From assembly GCA_934621665.1 (NCBI GenBank), contig CAKTUT010000016.1, positions 1 through 16,516 on the forward strand: a DNA stretch of 16,516 nucleotides. Direction: 5' to 3'. How positions within the stretch are numbered: the stretch's first letter is position 1; every line of letters begins with the position of its first letter. A program made the position numbers and the translations under genes. Below are positions 1 to 7,444 of this stretch, piece by piece. Origin of the DNA: an uncultured Oscillospiraceae bacterium (GTDB lineage Bacteria; Bacillota; Clostridia; Oscillospirales; Oscillospiraceae). The notes beneath the pieces were generated by a model, which saw only the letters and a program-made list of their open reading frames with translations, was not told where the DNA came from and did no database searches.

Positions 1-13
1 GTAAGGGGGCGAG

Positions 14-76
14 CCACATCCGCAGCGCTCCTTTCGTCGCTGACGGCTGCGCTTGCCATCCGCCAAACGGATGTGG
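14..76. repeat. long imperfect hairpin, function unknown
   Basis: CCACATCCG (14-22) is exactly complementary to CGGATGTGG (68-76), and inside it AGCGC (24-28) can pair with GCGCT (49-53), so a nested stem is possible. It lies in non-coding sequence left of the GTAGGGG repeat and the recombinase relic. It could be the end of another small interspersed element. I do not recognise an RNA family. The stretch 1-181 holds no gene I can support. Confidence 0.4.
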
Positions 77-90
77 TGATAATTGTAAAC

Positions 91-118
91 GCGGGCGGAC
101 TGCGTCGTCCGCCCCTAC
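91..118 (-). repeat. partial GTAGGGG interspersed repeat, single-hairpin form
   Basis: Read on the minus strand this begins GTAGGGGCGGACGAC and ends GTCCGCCCGC, matching the first hairpin arm of the 54-bp repeat at 322-375. The stem is GGGCGGAC (93-100) with GTCCGCCC (107-114) around a 6-base loop. The second hairpin and the closing CCCCTAC are missing. It is the third copy of the repeat family in the window. Confidence 0.7.
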
Positions 119-296
119 AAGGGAGCTCTCATGGATGCCGTCCCTGCTCCGCACGCTGCTGCGCGCAAAAAAGCCATGCCTATTCCAGCGCCATGCTTGA
201 CCGTCTGAACGCCGATTTGGAAAAAGAGCAGGCCGACATTGTCAGCCTGCTCAAAACCGGCGCGCTCCCGGAGGACGCCGTAAATTTTAATTCCGG

Positions 297-442
297 CACG
301 GAAAATAGCGAATCCCAGCTTGTAGGGGCGGACGACTCTGTCCGCCCGCGGGTCGATGTGGGCATCGACCCCTACGAAACTGAAATTGTCCAAGGTGCGG
401 CGCACCGAAAGGACAAGGTTTTCCGTGTCAGTGTTATCAGCA
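297..442 (+). repeat. left copy of a 146-bp perfect inverted repeat
   Basis: Bases 297-442 are the exact reverse complement of 15884-16029, with no mismatch or gap when read base by base. The outward flanks (182-296) are related but diverged. On the inner side similarity stops abruptly at 443. The copy contains the 54-bp GTAGGGG repeat plus the last coding stretch of a recombinase tail, and its inner end overlaps the stop codon of yhcH. Confidence 0.93.
322..375. repeat. GTAGGGG...CCCCTAC two-hairpin interspersed repeat, left copy
   Basis: The 54-bp unit is bounded by GTAGGGG and CCCCTAC as 7-bp terminal inverted repeats. It contains two stems: GGGCGGAC/GTCCGCCC (326-333 with 340-347) and GGGTCGATG/CATCGACCC (350-358 with 363-371), giving a cloverleaf-like fold. 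It encodes no transposase. The form resembles a REP/MITE-type non-autonomous repeat. An identical copy lies at 15951-16004, and a one-stem version at 91-118. Confidence 0.85.
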
Positions 443-892
443 GCGAACCTTGACAACCAACTTCCGAAGCTGATGCGGGACGTGTGAGGTCAGCAGCGGG
501 CAATGCGCGTCCTGTGGAAAGCAGATGGCGAACATCCCCGGCTGCATGGAAATCACAAGCTCCGGTTGTGAAAGCGGCGCGGTTTGCGCGTCGTTTTCTG
601 CGTCATAATCTGACCACGATGCGACATTTTTTACGTTTGAAATGGCAATCTGTTCATCAGCTTCAAGCGCGACGTGAATATCAAGGTAGTCGCGGTGCGC
701 TTCCGCAGTCGGTATGGAAGTCTGCTTCAGCATTGCTTCTATCGCGTTGCAAAATACGTCCTCACCGCAGATGATGTGTTTTCCGGGTTCAATGGACGTC
801 AGCGGCGTGACTTGCAGCCAGCGAAGCGCCTTGTCCAGATTGTCGCTGATCCCAAAATAGGATGGCAGGTTTTCAAGTGTGTCCAGAATCAT
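437..892 (-). CDS. yhcH: YhcH/YjgK/YiaL family protein (sialic acid operon accessory)
   Basis: The 151-residue protein fits the small cupin-like YhcH/YjgK/YiaL family, often encoded in nan operons. Members are proposed to act on sialic acid or related sugars (anomer or epimer interconversion). Family marks are AEAHRDYLDIHVAL (63-76), with H66 and H73 as likely metal ligands, and FAICFPQDAH (121-130) with H130, then the closing RKLVVKV strand. GAGGAA lies 7 bases before the ATG, and the gene follows the fucosidase by 15 bp, so it is the last gene of the operon. Oddity: its final Cys codon and tandem TGA TAA stop lie inside the inverted repeat ending at 442, so the original 3' end was probably replaced. 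The core domain looks complete. The exact reaction is not established by the sequence. Confidence 0.88.
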   Translation of the reverse strand: MILDTLENLPSYFGISDNLDKALRWLQVTPLTSIEPGKHIICGEDVFCNAIEAMLKQTSIPTAEAHRDYLDIHVALEADEQIAISNVKNVASWSDYDAENDAQTAPLSQPELVISMQPGMFAICFPQDAHCPLLTSHVPHQLRKLVVKVRC

Positions 893-907
893 ATGTCAGC
901 TTCCTCA

Positions 908-2158
908 TTACAGCTTATCCAGTGTATCAAACGCAATGGTTTCATCTTCCAGCTCAAGTTCAATGACGCAATATGGGAAATCCGAGGGGCGCTCCGGAAG
1001 ATCGACAAACAGGCGGGAGACGCCGCTGACCGACGGCGGTTTCTGCGTAAAATGCAGGCTCTCGCCGGTCTCCAGCAGGCGCGCCGCTTTCACCGGCGTG
1101 TTGATGCAGGGCAGATGCACATAGGTACGGCCATCCATGATATGCGCATACAGACGATAGGGGCGGCTTGTAAAATAGCACCAGCGGATATCATACGGAT
1201 AAACCGGCGTCAGCGACGTTGCATAGAATGCGTCGCCATTGCGTCTGACATGGCCGCCCACCTTTCGGAGAATTTCCGCACTTTGCTGCGGAATCATGCC
1301 GCTGCCGTCCGGACCGACGTTCAGCAGATAATTTCCGCCGCGGCTGTTGACGCGGACAAGAATGTCAAGCACCTGTGCAGGGCTTTTCCAATTCTGATCA
1401 TCCGCCTTATATCCCCAGCTTCCGTTCAACGTTGCCGGAACCTCCCAGTCTCCGGCGAAGGGGAGCGTCGGGATAAAATTATCCGAGGTGCTCATATACT
1501 CGCCAAGGCCGTTGCCGATGCGGCCGCTGACGATGCAATCAGGCTGAAGCGCTTTGACAAGATCATAGATGCCGCGGCTTTGCTCTGCCGTCATGCTCAT
1601 GGGCGTGTCAAACCACATCAGTCCAAGTGAGCCATACTGCGTGAGCAGCTCGCGCAGCTGCTGCAGGCATTTGTCATGGTAATACTGCGCGTAATTCTTT
1701 TCAGAATCCGGCTTTCCGTAGCCAAGACCGTTTGGCTCGTCCCAATCCTGCGCCTGGGAATAGTAAACGCCAAGCTTAATCCCGGCCATGGCACACGCCT
1801 CTGCGAGTTCCTCAAGCGGGTCGCGCCCAAATGGCGTCGCGTCCACAATGTTATACTTGGAGCACTTGGAATGGTACATAGCGAAGCCGTCATGGTGCTT
1901 GGCTGTATAGACAAGATACTTCATACCGGAATCTGCGGCAAGCTGCACCCACTGTCTGGCGTTAAAGTTCTCCGGGCAAAACGACGCCGCAAGCGCCCGA
2001 TAGCTTTCCACTGGAATCTCCAGATGACGCATGATCCATTCGGACACATTGTCTGTTCTCCGGCCGTTCCATACGCCGCCAAGCATGGAGTACAGGCCCC
2101 AGTGCACGAACATACCAAGCGCGGCGTCTTTCCACCATTTCTGTTTGCAGTCTTTCAT
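908..2158 (-). CDS. alpha-L-fucosidase, GH29, cytoplasmic
   Basis: The 416-residue protein has the GH29 order: GMFVHWGLYS (15-24), KYLVYTAKHHDGF (80-92), KLGVYYS (128-134) and GLMWFDTP (179-186). D184 of the WFD motif is the expected catalytic nucleophile. DWEVPATLNGSWGY (237-250) and NYLLNVGPDGSG (276-287) follow. The acid/base residue is variable in this family; a Glu near 239 is only a candidate. It would remove terminal alpha-L-fucose from oligosaccharides or mucin-type glycans. The absence of a signal peptide implies action on imported substrate in the cytoplasm. AAAGAGG precedes the ATG, 16 bp after the lyase stop. It sits between the sialic acid lyase and yhcH, which suggests a substrate carrying both fucose and sialic acid. 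No fucose kinase, isomerase or aldolase is nearby. Confidence 0.93.
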   Translation of the reverse strand: MKDCKQKWWKDAALGMFVHWGLYSMLGGVWNGRRTDNVSEWIMRHLEIPVESYRALAASFCPENFNARQWVQLAADSGMKYLVYTAKHHDGFAMYHSKCSKYNIVDATPFGRDPLEELAEACAMAGIKLGVYYSQAQDWDEPNGLGYGKPDSEKNYAQYYHDKCLQQLRELLTQYGSLGLMWFDTPMSMTAEQSRGIYDLVKALQPDCIVSGRIGNGLGEYMSTSDNFIPTLPFAGDWEVPATLNGSWGYKADDQNWKSPAQVLDILVRVNSRGGNYLLNVGPDGSGMIPQQSAEILRKVGGHVRRNGDAFYATSLTPVYPYDIRWCYFTSRPYRLYAHIMDGRTYVHLPCINTPVKAARLLETGESLHFTQKPPSVSGVSRLFVDLPERPSDFPYCVIELELEDETIAFDTLDKL

Positions 2159-2174
2159 TTGTCGAGCCTCTTTC

Positions 2175-3089
2175 TCAGCAATAGGTTTCGATTGCAGCGT
2201 GAATCATTGCGTCTGCCTCGGCGACAATGGGCAGATCCTCTGCCGTAATGCCACGAAGCGGCCGGCGAGCAGTGCCGACATCTACGCCGTTTCTCCGCAG
2301 AATTTCTTTCATAACGGCATACAGATTTGCTTTTGCTTCGCACATTTTATAGATGATGCGGCAGACCTCGTTTTGAATCAGACGCGCCTGTTCCATTTGG
2401 CCGTTCTGGAACAGCTCGTAAATTTTCAGATACAGCTCCGGCATTACTGCATAGGTTCCTCCGATGCCGCCGCACGCACCTGCGGCAAGACCGGAAAGAA
2501 GCTGCTCGTCCGGGCCGTTAAAGACGACAGTTTTGCCGTGCCCCTCATCCAGCCACATCTGGATATCCTGCACGGGCATGGAGGAATTTTTCACGCCGGC
2601 AAGACGCGGATTCTTCATCATTTCCCGCAGCAGAGAAACCGTCAGTGCCGTTCCGGCCAGCTGCGGAATGTTGTAAATAAAGAAATCGGTCTCCGGGGCG
2701 GCGTCGGAAATGGCGTTCCAGTAGTCTGCGATAGACGATTCCGGCAGGTGAAAATAGATCGGTGGAATTGCAAAAATCGCCGCAGCGCCATGCGCCTGTG
2801 CGTGAGCAGCAAGCATTCGGCTCTCTTCTATGCTGTTGCAGGCGACGTGCGCGTATACCGGAAGCTGCCCGGCCGCCTCCTCAATGACGGCTTCCAGAAG
2901 CAGCTTGCGCTCCGCAGCCGTCTGGTAGATGCATTCGCCGGAAGAGCCGCCGACATACAGTGCCTGTACGCCTTTGTTGATCAGATGCCGCGTCAGCTTC
3001 CGCGCGCGGTCAGGGCTGATGCTGCCGTCCTCTTCATAGCAGGCATAAAACGCGGGTACAATTCCGTGATATTTTTCAGTAGTGTTCAT
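2175..3089 (-). CDS. nanA: N-acetylneuraminate lyase (DHDPS/NAL superfamily)
   Basis: The 304-residue class I aldolase barrel would cleave N-acetylneuraminate to N-acetylmannosamine and pyruvate through a lysine Schiff base. GGSSGE (47-52) is the carboxylate-binding loop, YNIP places the catalytic Tyr at 139, and LAGVKNSS places the Schiff-base Lys at 167, very close to Tyr137 and Lys165 of E. coli NanA. NGPDEQLLSGLAAGACGGIGGTY (191-213) is more like sialic acid lyases than dihydrodipicolinate synthase. The start at MNTTEKY is chosen because GAGGAG stands 9 bases upstream; the longer open frame, beginning at 3230, overlaps the preceding gene and has no family similarity. Neighbouring epimerase, RpiR regulator and YhcH support the sialic acid role. 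A related 2-keto-3-deoxy-acid aldolase remains possible. Confidence 0.87.
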   Translation of the reverse strand: MNTTEKYHGIVPAFYACYEEDGSISPDRARKLTRHLINKGVQALYVGGSSGECIYQTAAERKLLLEAVIEEAAGQLPVYAHVACNSIEESRMLAAHAQAHGAAAIFAIPPIYFHLPESSIADYWNAISDAAPETDFFIYNIPQLAGTALTVSLLREMMKNPRLAGVKNSSMPVQDIQMWLDEGHGKTVVFNGPDEQLLSGLAAGACGGIGGTYAVMPELYLKIYELFQNGQMEQARLIQNEVCRIIYKMCEAKANLYAVMKEILRRNGVDVGTARRPLRGITAEDLPIVAEADAMIHAAIETYC

Positions 3090-3148
3090 GGATAATGACT
3101 CCTCTTTCTTGTGCGGTTTTTCAGCGCCCGGCAATTGCCAGCCTGCGC

Positions 3149-4600
3149 TTATACACTGGGCGCGCCCTCCCACAGACGGTGCCTGTACAGCACGGCGTCG
3201 CCCTTGATTCCATAGATGGATGCGCGGCAAAATCGCAGCGTCAGACAGACAGGACGGCCATCCAGCGCGGAAAACGGCTTCGCGAAGAGAAGCTGAAATG
3301 CACCGTCAGCGCATTTTTCCATCCGGAAATCCGCTTCGGAAAAGCCATCGCATGCAGCGCCGTTCCACTGTTCACGCAGCTCACAGCGAATAAAGCTCTC
3401 TGCGTCAAGATCGGCCAGTAAAAATAGCGTATCTCCTGTGAAGCACAGTCTTGTCGTTGTTAAAAGGCTCTCTCGCTCCGGTCTGTTCTGCTGGTAGCAG
3501 GCAAAATGGTCTTTCTGAATCCATCCGCGGCCAAGCGATGTTTCGCGATAATCGGTGTGACGGCCATTTCCGCCCATGTAATAAATGTACAGCCGGTCCT
3601 GCGTCTCGACTGGCGGCGAGGCATAGATGCAGCCACAGTCAAATGCGCCGTCCGGATACTCTCCGACTCCACGCGGGATGAACGGCTGCCACTCCGCTAC
3701 GGCGTCAAACACGTCTGGCGTGACTGCGTAGTAGAGCTCACAATCCACCGTGTCAAAATCCGGCGCGTCCCGATCACCCTCGTGAAAGATTGCCGCAAGC
3801 CCGAGATACAGTCCCTGATATGGGAAAACCGGCATTGCATAGACCTGATGTGAAAAGCCGCTGCCTCGTAAAACCTCACGCGGTGCGGACCAATGCAGGA
3901 AATCCTTGCTCTCGCAGCTGGTGATGACCCGAACGCCGTCGCGCCAGCAGCGGGTCATGACCCGATAGGTATTGGTGTTCGGATCATAAAAGGGGAAATT
4001 ATGGCTGTCGCCCTGTGGGTTGTACGCTGGCCATGGCTGCATTTCTCCCCAGTTGACGCCATCCGCTGAAAAATTCACTGCCATATAGCCGGGGCGTCCG
4101 TCGGGAAAATCCATTTTTGTAACGAGCTTATACCGGCGCTGCGGATCGGAATCCCATACGTCAAGCATAACGCCGGTGCCATGCGCATAGCGGAACAGAA
4201 GATTGTTGTCTCGGCTTCCCTCAAACAGCACTTTCCCGAGAGCGGGCTTTTCCCAGTGGATTCCATCTGCACTCTGCGCATAGGCCAGCCCAACCTGCCG
4301 GTCGGGCCGGGGCGTATAATGCGTATGCGCTCGCGCCTGCTTTGACGTGGACGCGGAGTCCGCATCCTCCAGAAACAGCGTGTAATAACAGCGATACAGC
4401 CGCGCCTGCGGATCATACAGCACATTGGGATAGCCGTTATCATAGCGAACCTCCCAGCGCTTCGGCGGGACGGCAAAAAACTCTTCTGTAAATAATGCGC
4501 CGTTTTCCGTATCCTTGTGGATGGGCTGCACATGGAGGCTGGCATTGCGCACACCCTGCGGCTGAATCAGCCGACGGTCAAGGAATAAATGTGTTTTCAT
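3149..4600 (-). CDS. putative beta-propeller glycoside hydrolase (GH32/43/68-like fold), specificity unknown
   Basis: The 483-residue protein has no signal peptide. It looks like a five-bladed propeller of the GH32/43/68 type, with repeated blade motifs: NVLYDPQARLYRCYYT (59-74), SADGIHWEKPALGKVLFEGS (110-129), SADGVNWGE (178-186), FPFYDPNTNTYRVMTR (202-217), SKDFLHWSAP (231-240) and DRLYIYYMGG (335-344). I cannot assign catalytic residues or a family with certainty. Related proteins are, to my knowledge, usually annotated only as glycosyl hydrolases. The ATG overlaps the stop of the upstream ATPase gene (ATGA), so translation is coupled and the protein belongs to the transporter operon. The start at MKTHLFLDRR is preferred over the long upstream extension, which lies inside the ATPase gene. 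It probably acts on the imported sugar. It lacks true sialidase Asp boxes (SxDxGxTW). Confidence 0.72.
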   Translation of the reverse strand: MKTHLFLDRRLIQPQGVRNASLHVQPIHKDTENGALFTEEFFAVPPKRWEVRYDNGYPNVLYDPQARLYRCYYTLFLEDADSASTSKQARAHTHYTPRPDRQVGLAYAQSADGIHWEKPALGKVLFEGSRDNNLLFRYAHGTGVMLDVWDSDPQRRYKLVTKMDFPDGRPGYMAVNFSADGVNWGEMQPWPAYNPQGDSHNFPFYDPNTNTYRVMTRCWRDGVRVITSCESKDFLHWSAPREVLRGSGFSHQVYAMPVFPYQGLYLGLAAIFHEGDRDAPDFDTVDCELYYAVTPDVFDAVAEWQPFIPRGVGEYPDGAFDCGCIYASPPVETQDRLYIYYMGGNGRHTDYRETSLGRGWIQKDHFACYQQNRPERESLLTTTRLCFTGDTLFLLADLDAESFIRCELREQWNGAACDGFSEADFRMEKCADGAFQLLFAKPFSALDGRPVCLTLRFCRASIYGIKGDAVLYRHRLWEGAPSV

Positions 4601-5607
4601 TCCGAAATTACCTCGTTGTAGAGATGGCAGGCAACAAGGTGGCCGGAATCGCCGCATTCCTGCAGCTCGGGCGCGATTTCCCGGCAGATCTGCATACAAT
4701 GCCTGCAGCGCGTACAAAACGCGCAGCCTTTCGGCTTGTTGATAGGGCTTGGAACTTCACCCTCAAGAATTTCGCGCTTCAGCGGCTGGTGAATATCCGG
4801 AATCGGGATGGCCGATAACAGTGCTTTTGTATATGGATGCAGCGTATGGGCGTACAGCTCATGCGCACTGGCCAGCTCTACGATTTTGCCAAGATACATG
4901 ACCGCGACCCGGTCACTCATATACTGCACGACAGACAGGTCGTGCGCGATAAAAATATAGGTCAGTCCAAGCTCCTGCTGGATGTCTTTCATCAAATTCA
5001 GCACCTGCGCCTGAATTGACACATCCAGCGCAGAAACCGGCTCATCACATACCAGCACGTCAGGCCGCACAGAAAGCGCTCTGGCGATGCAAAGCCGCTG
5101 ACGCTGACCGCCGGAAAACTCATGCGGGAAGCGCATCAGATAATCCGGACGAATGTTGACAAGGCGCAGTGCCTTTTCTATCATTTCCTGACGCTTCTCC
5201 GGGTCTTTGTAGCCGTGTACTTTCAGTGGATCGGAGAAAGAGTCGTACACACGCTTGATTGGGTTCAGCGCAGAATATGGATCCTGAAATACCATTTGTA
5301 CGCGTTTGCGGAACTGGAACAGCTCCTGCGAATTGAATTTCATGATATCCTTGTATTTACCGTCGAAATTATAGAATACCTCGCCGCCGGTTGGATTCTC
5401 CAGCCGCATGATGGATTTTCCAAGCGTGGATTTTCCACAGCCGGATTCGCCGACGATCCCAAGCGTTTCTCCCTGATATACCGTGAGGCTGACGTCGTCA
5501 ACTGCTTTCAGGTCGCCGATATGCCGTTTGAATACGCCTTTTCTGACCGGAAACCATGTCTGCAAATGCCTGATCTCAAAAACAGCCTGCTTTGCTTGCT
5601 CGTTCAT
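4597..5607 (-). CDS. oligopeptide-type ABC transporter ATP-binding protein (DppF/OppF-like)
   Basis: The 336-residue ATPase energises import through the two permeases at the inner membrane face. Walker A GESGCGKST is at 53-61, Q-loop MVFQDPYSALNP at 105-116, signature EFSGGQRQR at 163-171, Walker B VLVCDEPVSALD at 184-195 and the switch His in IAHDLS at 220-225. The C-terminal oligo_HPY region has a cysteine-rich stretch, CAFCTRCRHCMQIC (295-308), typical of these ATPases and possibly binding an Fe-S cluster. It starts directly after the TGA of its partner, with GGAGG upstream, and overlaps the propeller gene by 4 bp. All motifs are intact. The substrate, inferred from context, is sialic acid or a sialylated/fucosylated oligosaccharide rather than peptide. 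Confidence 0.93.
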   Translation of the reverse strand: MNEQAKQAVFEIRHLQTWFPVRKGVFKRHIGDLKAVDDVSLTVYQGETLGIVGESGCGKSTLGKSIMRLENPTGGEVFYNFDGKYKDIMKFNSQELFQFRKRVQMVFQDPYSALNPIKRVYDSFSDPLKVHGYKDPEKRQEMIEKALRLVNIRPDYLMRFPHEFSGGQRQRLCIARALSVRPDVLVCDEPVSALDVSIQAQVLNLMKDIQQELGLTYIFIAHDLSVVQYMSDRVAVMYLGKIVELASAHELYAHTLHPYTKALLSAIPIPDIHQPLKREILEGEVPSPINKPKGCAFCTRCRHCMQICREIAPELQECGDSGHLVACHLYNEVISE

Positions 5608-6636
5608 TCAGTCCACCTCCGGATATTCGTTGAAGCGAATGCACCGAACCTGGTGTCCCGGTGCGATTTCATACATCGGAACGTCGGCGGCGCGGCAGGC
5701 CTCGGTGCAGAATTCACAGCGGTCGGCAAACTCGCAGCCGGCGCCAAGCTCCGCAGGATTGGGCGTCGCGCCTGGAATTGTCTGAAGCCGTTCGCCGTCT
5801 GCCATACCGAGCACCGGCACGGAGCGCATCAGCGCCCGCGTATACGGATGACTGCCGTGGTCGAATATATCCTCCAACGTTCCGTACTCTACGATCCGTC
5901 CCATATACATCACGCATACCTCGTCCGCCATTTGTGCGACAAGTCCCATGTTGTGTGTGATTAGAACAATCGTCTTTCCGTCTTTTTCCTTAAGCTCTCG
6001 AAGAATCTCCATAATCTGCGCCTGAATGGTGACGTCAAGCGCGGTTGTCGGCTCGTCGCAGAGAATGAGCTCGGGATTGCAGATCAGCGCGATCGCAATG
6101 GCAACGCGCTGCTTCATGCCGCCGGAGAACTCAAACGGATAGCAGGACATCCGCAGCTCCGGATCCGGGATGCCAAGCTTTTTAAACATCTCAAGCGCTT
6201 TTTGATAAGCTTCTTTTTTTGAGCATCTGGTGTGCTCCCGCAGTCTCTCAATTACCTGATCGCCGACGCGGTAGACGGGGTCAAGTGCGGACATCGGATC
6301 TTGGAACACCATCGAAATCTGTGGGCCGCGCAGCGCGCGCATTTCAGGCCCATGGTTCTTTTTGAACTGATCAATCCGCTGTACGCTGACAGAGCCGTCG
6401 GCTTCCTTTTTATAAAATGCGATTTTTTCCGAGCTGACAACTGCATTCTTGCCCAGAAAGCGCAGAATGGAGTTCATCAGTACAGACTTTCCGCAGCCGG
6501 ATTCCCCAACAACTGCCAAGGCTTTCCCGCGCGGGATGCAAAGCGAGATATCCTTGATGATTCGAACCTCTTTATGATCCTGCAAAAAACTGGTGTTCAG
6601 CTTTTTAACTTCCAGAATCGTATCCTTGTTATTCAT
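5608..6636 (-). CDS. oligopeptide-type ABC transporter ATP-binding protein (DppD/OppD-like)
   Basis: This is the second, non-identical ATPase of the transporter. Walker A GESGCGKS is at 44-51, MVFQDPMSALDP at 109-120, signature FSGGMKQRV at 170-178, Walker B LILCDEPTTALD at 190-201 and LITHNMG near 224. The C-terminus carries CEFADRCEFCTEAC near 300, the usual cysteine motif of the family. Between Walker A and the Q-loop is a longer segment rich in Lys and Ser (about 65-100), normal for DppD-type proteins. The start at MNNKDT is preferred because GAGGA lies 6-7 bases upstream; the ATG two codons earlier abuts the same GAGGA. It begins 9 bp after the end of the damaged permease gene, so it is translationally close to it. 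The motifs are intact. Confidence 0.92.
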   Translation of the reverse strand: MNNKDTILEVKKLNTSFLQDHKEVRIIKDISLCIPRGKALAVVGESGCGKSVLMNSILRFLGKNAVVSSEKIAFYKKEADGSVSVQRIDQFKKNHGPEMRALRGPQISMVFQDPMSALDPVYRVGDQVIERLREHTRCSKKEAYQKALEMFKKLGIPDPELRMSCYPFEFSGGMKQRVAIAIALICNPELILCDEPTTALDVTIQAQIMEILRELKEKDGKTIVLITHNMGLVAQMADEVCVMYMGRIVEYGTLEDIFDHGSHPYTRALMRSVPVLGMADGERLQTIPGATPNPAELGAGCEFADRCEFCTEACRAADVPMYEIAPGHQVRCIRFNEYPEVD

Positions 6637-6645
6637 ATCCATTCC

Positions 6646-7432
6646 TCACACCTGCCGTGGATCGAGAAGATCTCTGAGCCCATCTCCAAAGAAATTGACC
6701 GAAAGCACGAAGATTGTCAGCAGCAGACCGGGAATCAGCCACAGCCACCACGTGTTCATCAGCGCGCTGAGATTCGTTCCGGCGTTGATAATATTGCCCC
6801 AGGTCGGCGTTGTATCGCCGACGCCGAGTCCCAGAAAAGACAAGCTGGCCTCTGATAGAATGTAACCAGGAATGCTGGCTGCGAAGAGACAGAAACTCAT
6901 TTCGCACAAGCCGCGCCATGCTCATCCAGCCTGTAAACGTGAAAATTAAAATCAGATTCATCATGCTGCGGCCAAGCAGAGCGGCCAGAACCATGTTCAG
7001 AACCAGTTCCGGGAACGTCTGGAACAGCTCTGTGATACGGATCAGAATGCTGTCAACCTTTCCGCCAAAGTATCCGGCGACCGCGCCGATGATAACCCCG
7101 ATGATCGCGCTGGAAACGGCGCTGGTCACACCGATGTAGATGGAATACCGGCCGCCGACCATGCACCGCAGGAACAGGTCGCGTCCCAGCTGATCCGTGC
7201 CGAACAGATGCCCTGCACGCGGGAGCGTTGCGCCCACGGACAGATCCATTGCCTTATAATCAAGCGTGGTAAATATCGGATAGAAAATACACGAGAGCAG
7301 GATGAGCAGCATGATGATCATGCCGAGCACGGAAAGCTTATTTCGCAAAAATTTATGAAGCTGCCGGTTGAGCAGCTTGCGGTTGTAGGCATGGCGCAAA
7401 GATACATTCAGCGCCTGTGCGGATTCACTCAT
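6646..7432 (-). pseudogene. ABC transporter permease (DppC/OppC-like), frameshifted with the EAA loop deleted
   Basis: The first frame (from 7432) gives a normal DppC start: cytoplasmic N-terminus, TM near 33-55, HLFGTDQLGRDLFLRCMVGGRYS (75-97), further TM segments and WMSMARLVRNEFLSLR ending near 6881. Homology then continues in another frame as SIPGYILSEASLSFLGLGVGDTTPTWGNIINAG to RDLLDPRQV, stopping at 6646. At the junction the cytoplasmic coupling loop (EAA...G...H.LPN, about 37 residues in relatives) is absent, so about 110 bp have been lost out of frame. Without that loop the permease cannot dock its ATPase. AAGGAGGG precedes the start, overlapping the stop of the first permease gene. 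The cause is either a genuine inactivating deletion or a sequence/assembly error; the flanking genes are intact. Confidence 0.85.
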
Positions 7433-7444
7433 GCAGTTCCCTCC

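Larger units (their letters stand above)
182..453 (+). pseudogene. relic of a large serine recombinase C-terminus, internally deleted
   Basis: The frame from about 182 reads SSAMLDRLNADLEKEQADI and then VSLLKTGALPEDAVNFN, which match two separated parts of the recombinase tail at 16516-15884. Relative to that copy, 372 bp (124 codons) are missing after position 240, without loss of frame. The deletion points share GACAT, which suggests a short-homology deletion. The catalytic domain is absent. The frame then reads through the 54-bp interspersed repeat and stops at 451-453, just past the end of homology at 442. Synonymous differences to the right copy are frequent in 182-296, while 297-442 is identical, so the two parts have different histories. 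It is certainly not a working recombinase. Confidence 0.8.

Noticed and set aside
73-453. A real 126-residue protein on the plus strand
   Set aside because: Its first part is repeat and unrelated sequence, the rest a deleted recombinase tail and an interspersed repeat; no ribosome-binding site or complete domain.
2175-3089. Dihydrodipicolinate synthase (dapA)
   Set aside because: The Tyr139/Lys167 spacing and the NGPDEQLLSGLAAGACGGIGGTY segment resemble sialic acid lyase, and the operon is a nan operon with no lysine genes.
674-3095. Long plus-strand open frames opposite the fucosidase and lyase genes
   Set aside because: They lie antisense to genes with clear catalytic motifs and show basic, low-similarity translations typical of shadow frames.
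3149-4600. Sialidase (GH33) because of SxDG..W repeats
   Set aside because: True Asp boxes read SxDxGxTW and a FRIP motif is expected; the repeats here are SADGIHW-type, as in GH32/43-like propellers, so no sialidase call is made.
6646-6909. Separate small membrane protein
   Set aside because: The sequence is the ordinary C-terminal third of a DppC permease in a shifted frame; its ATG is incidental and has no ribosome-binding site.
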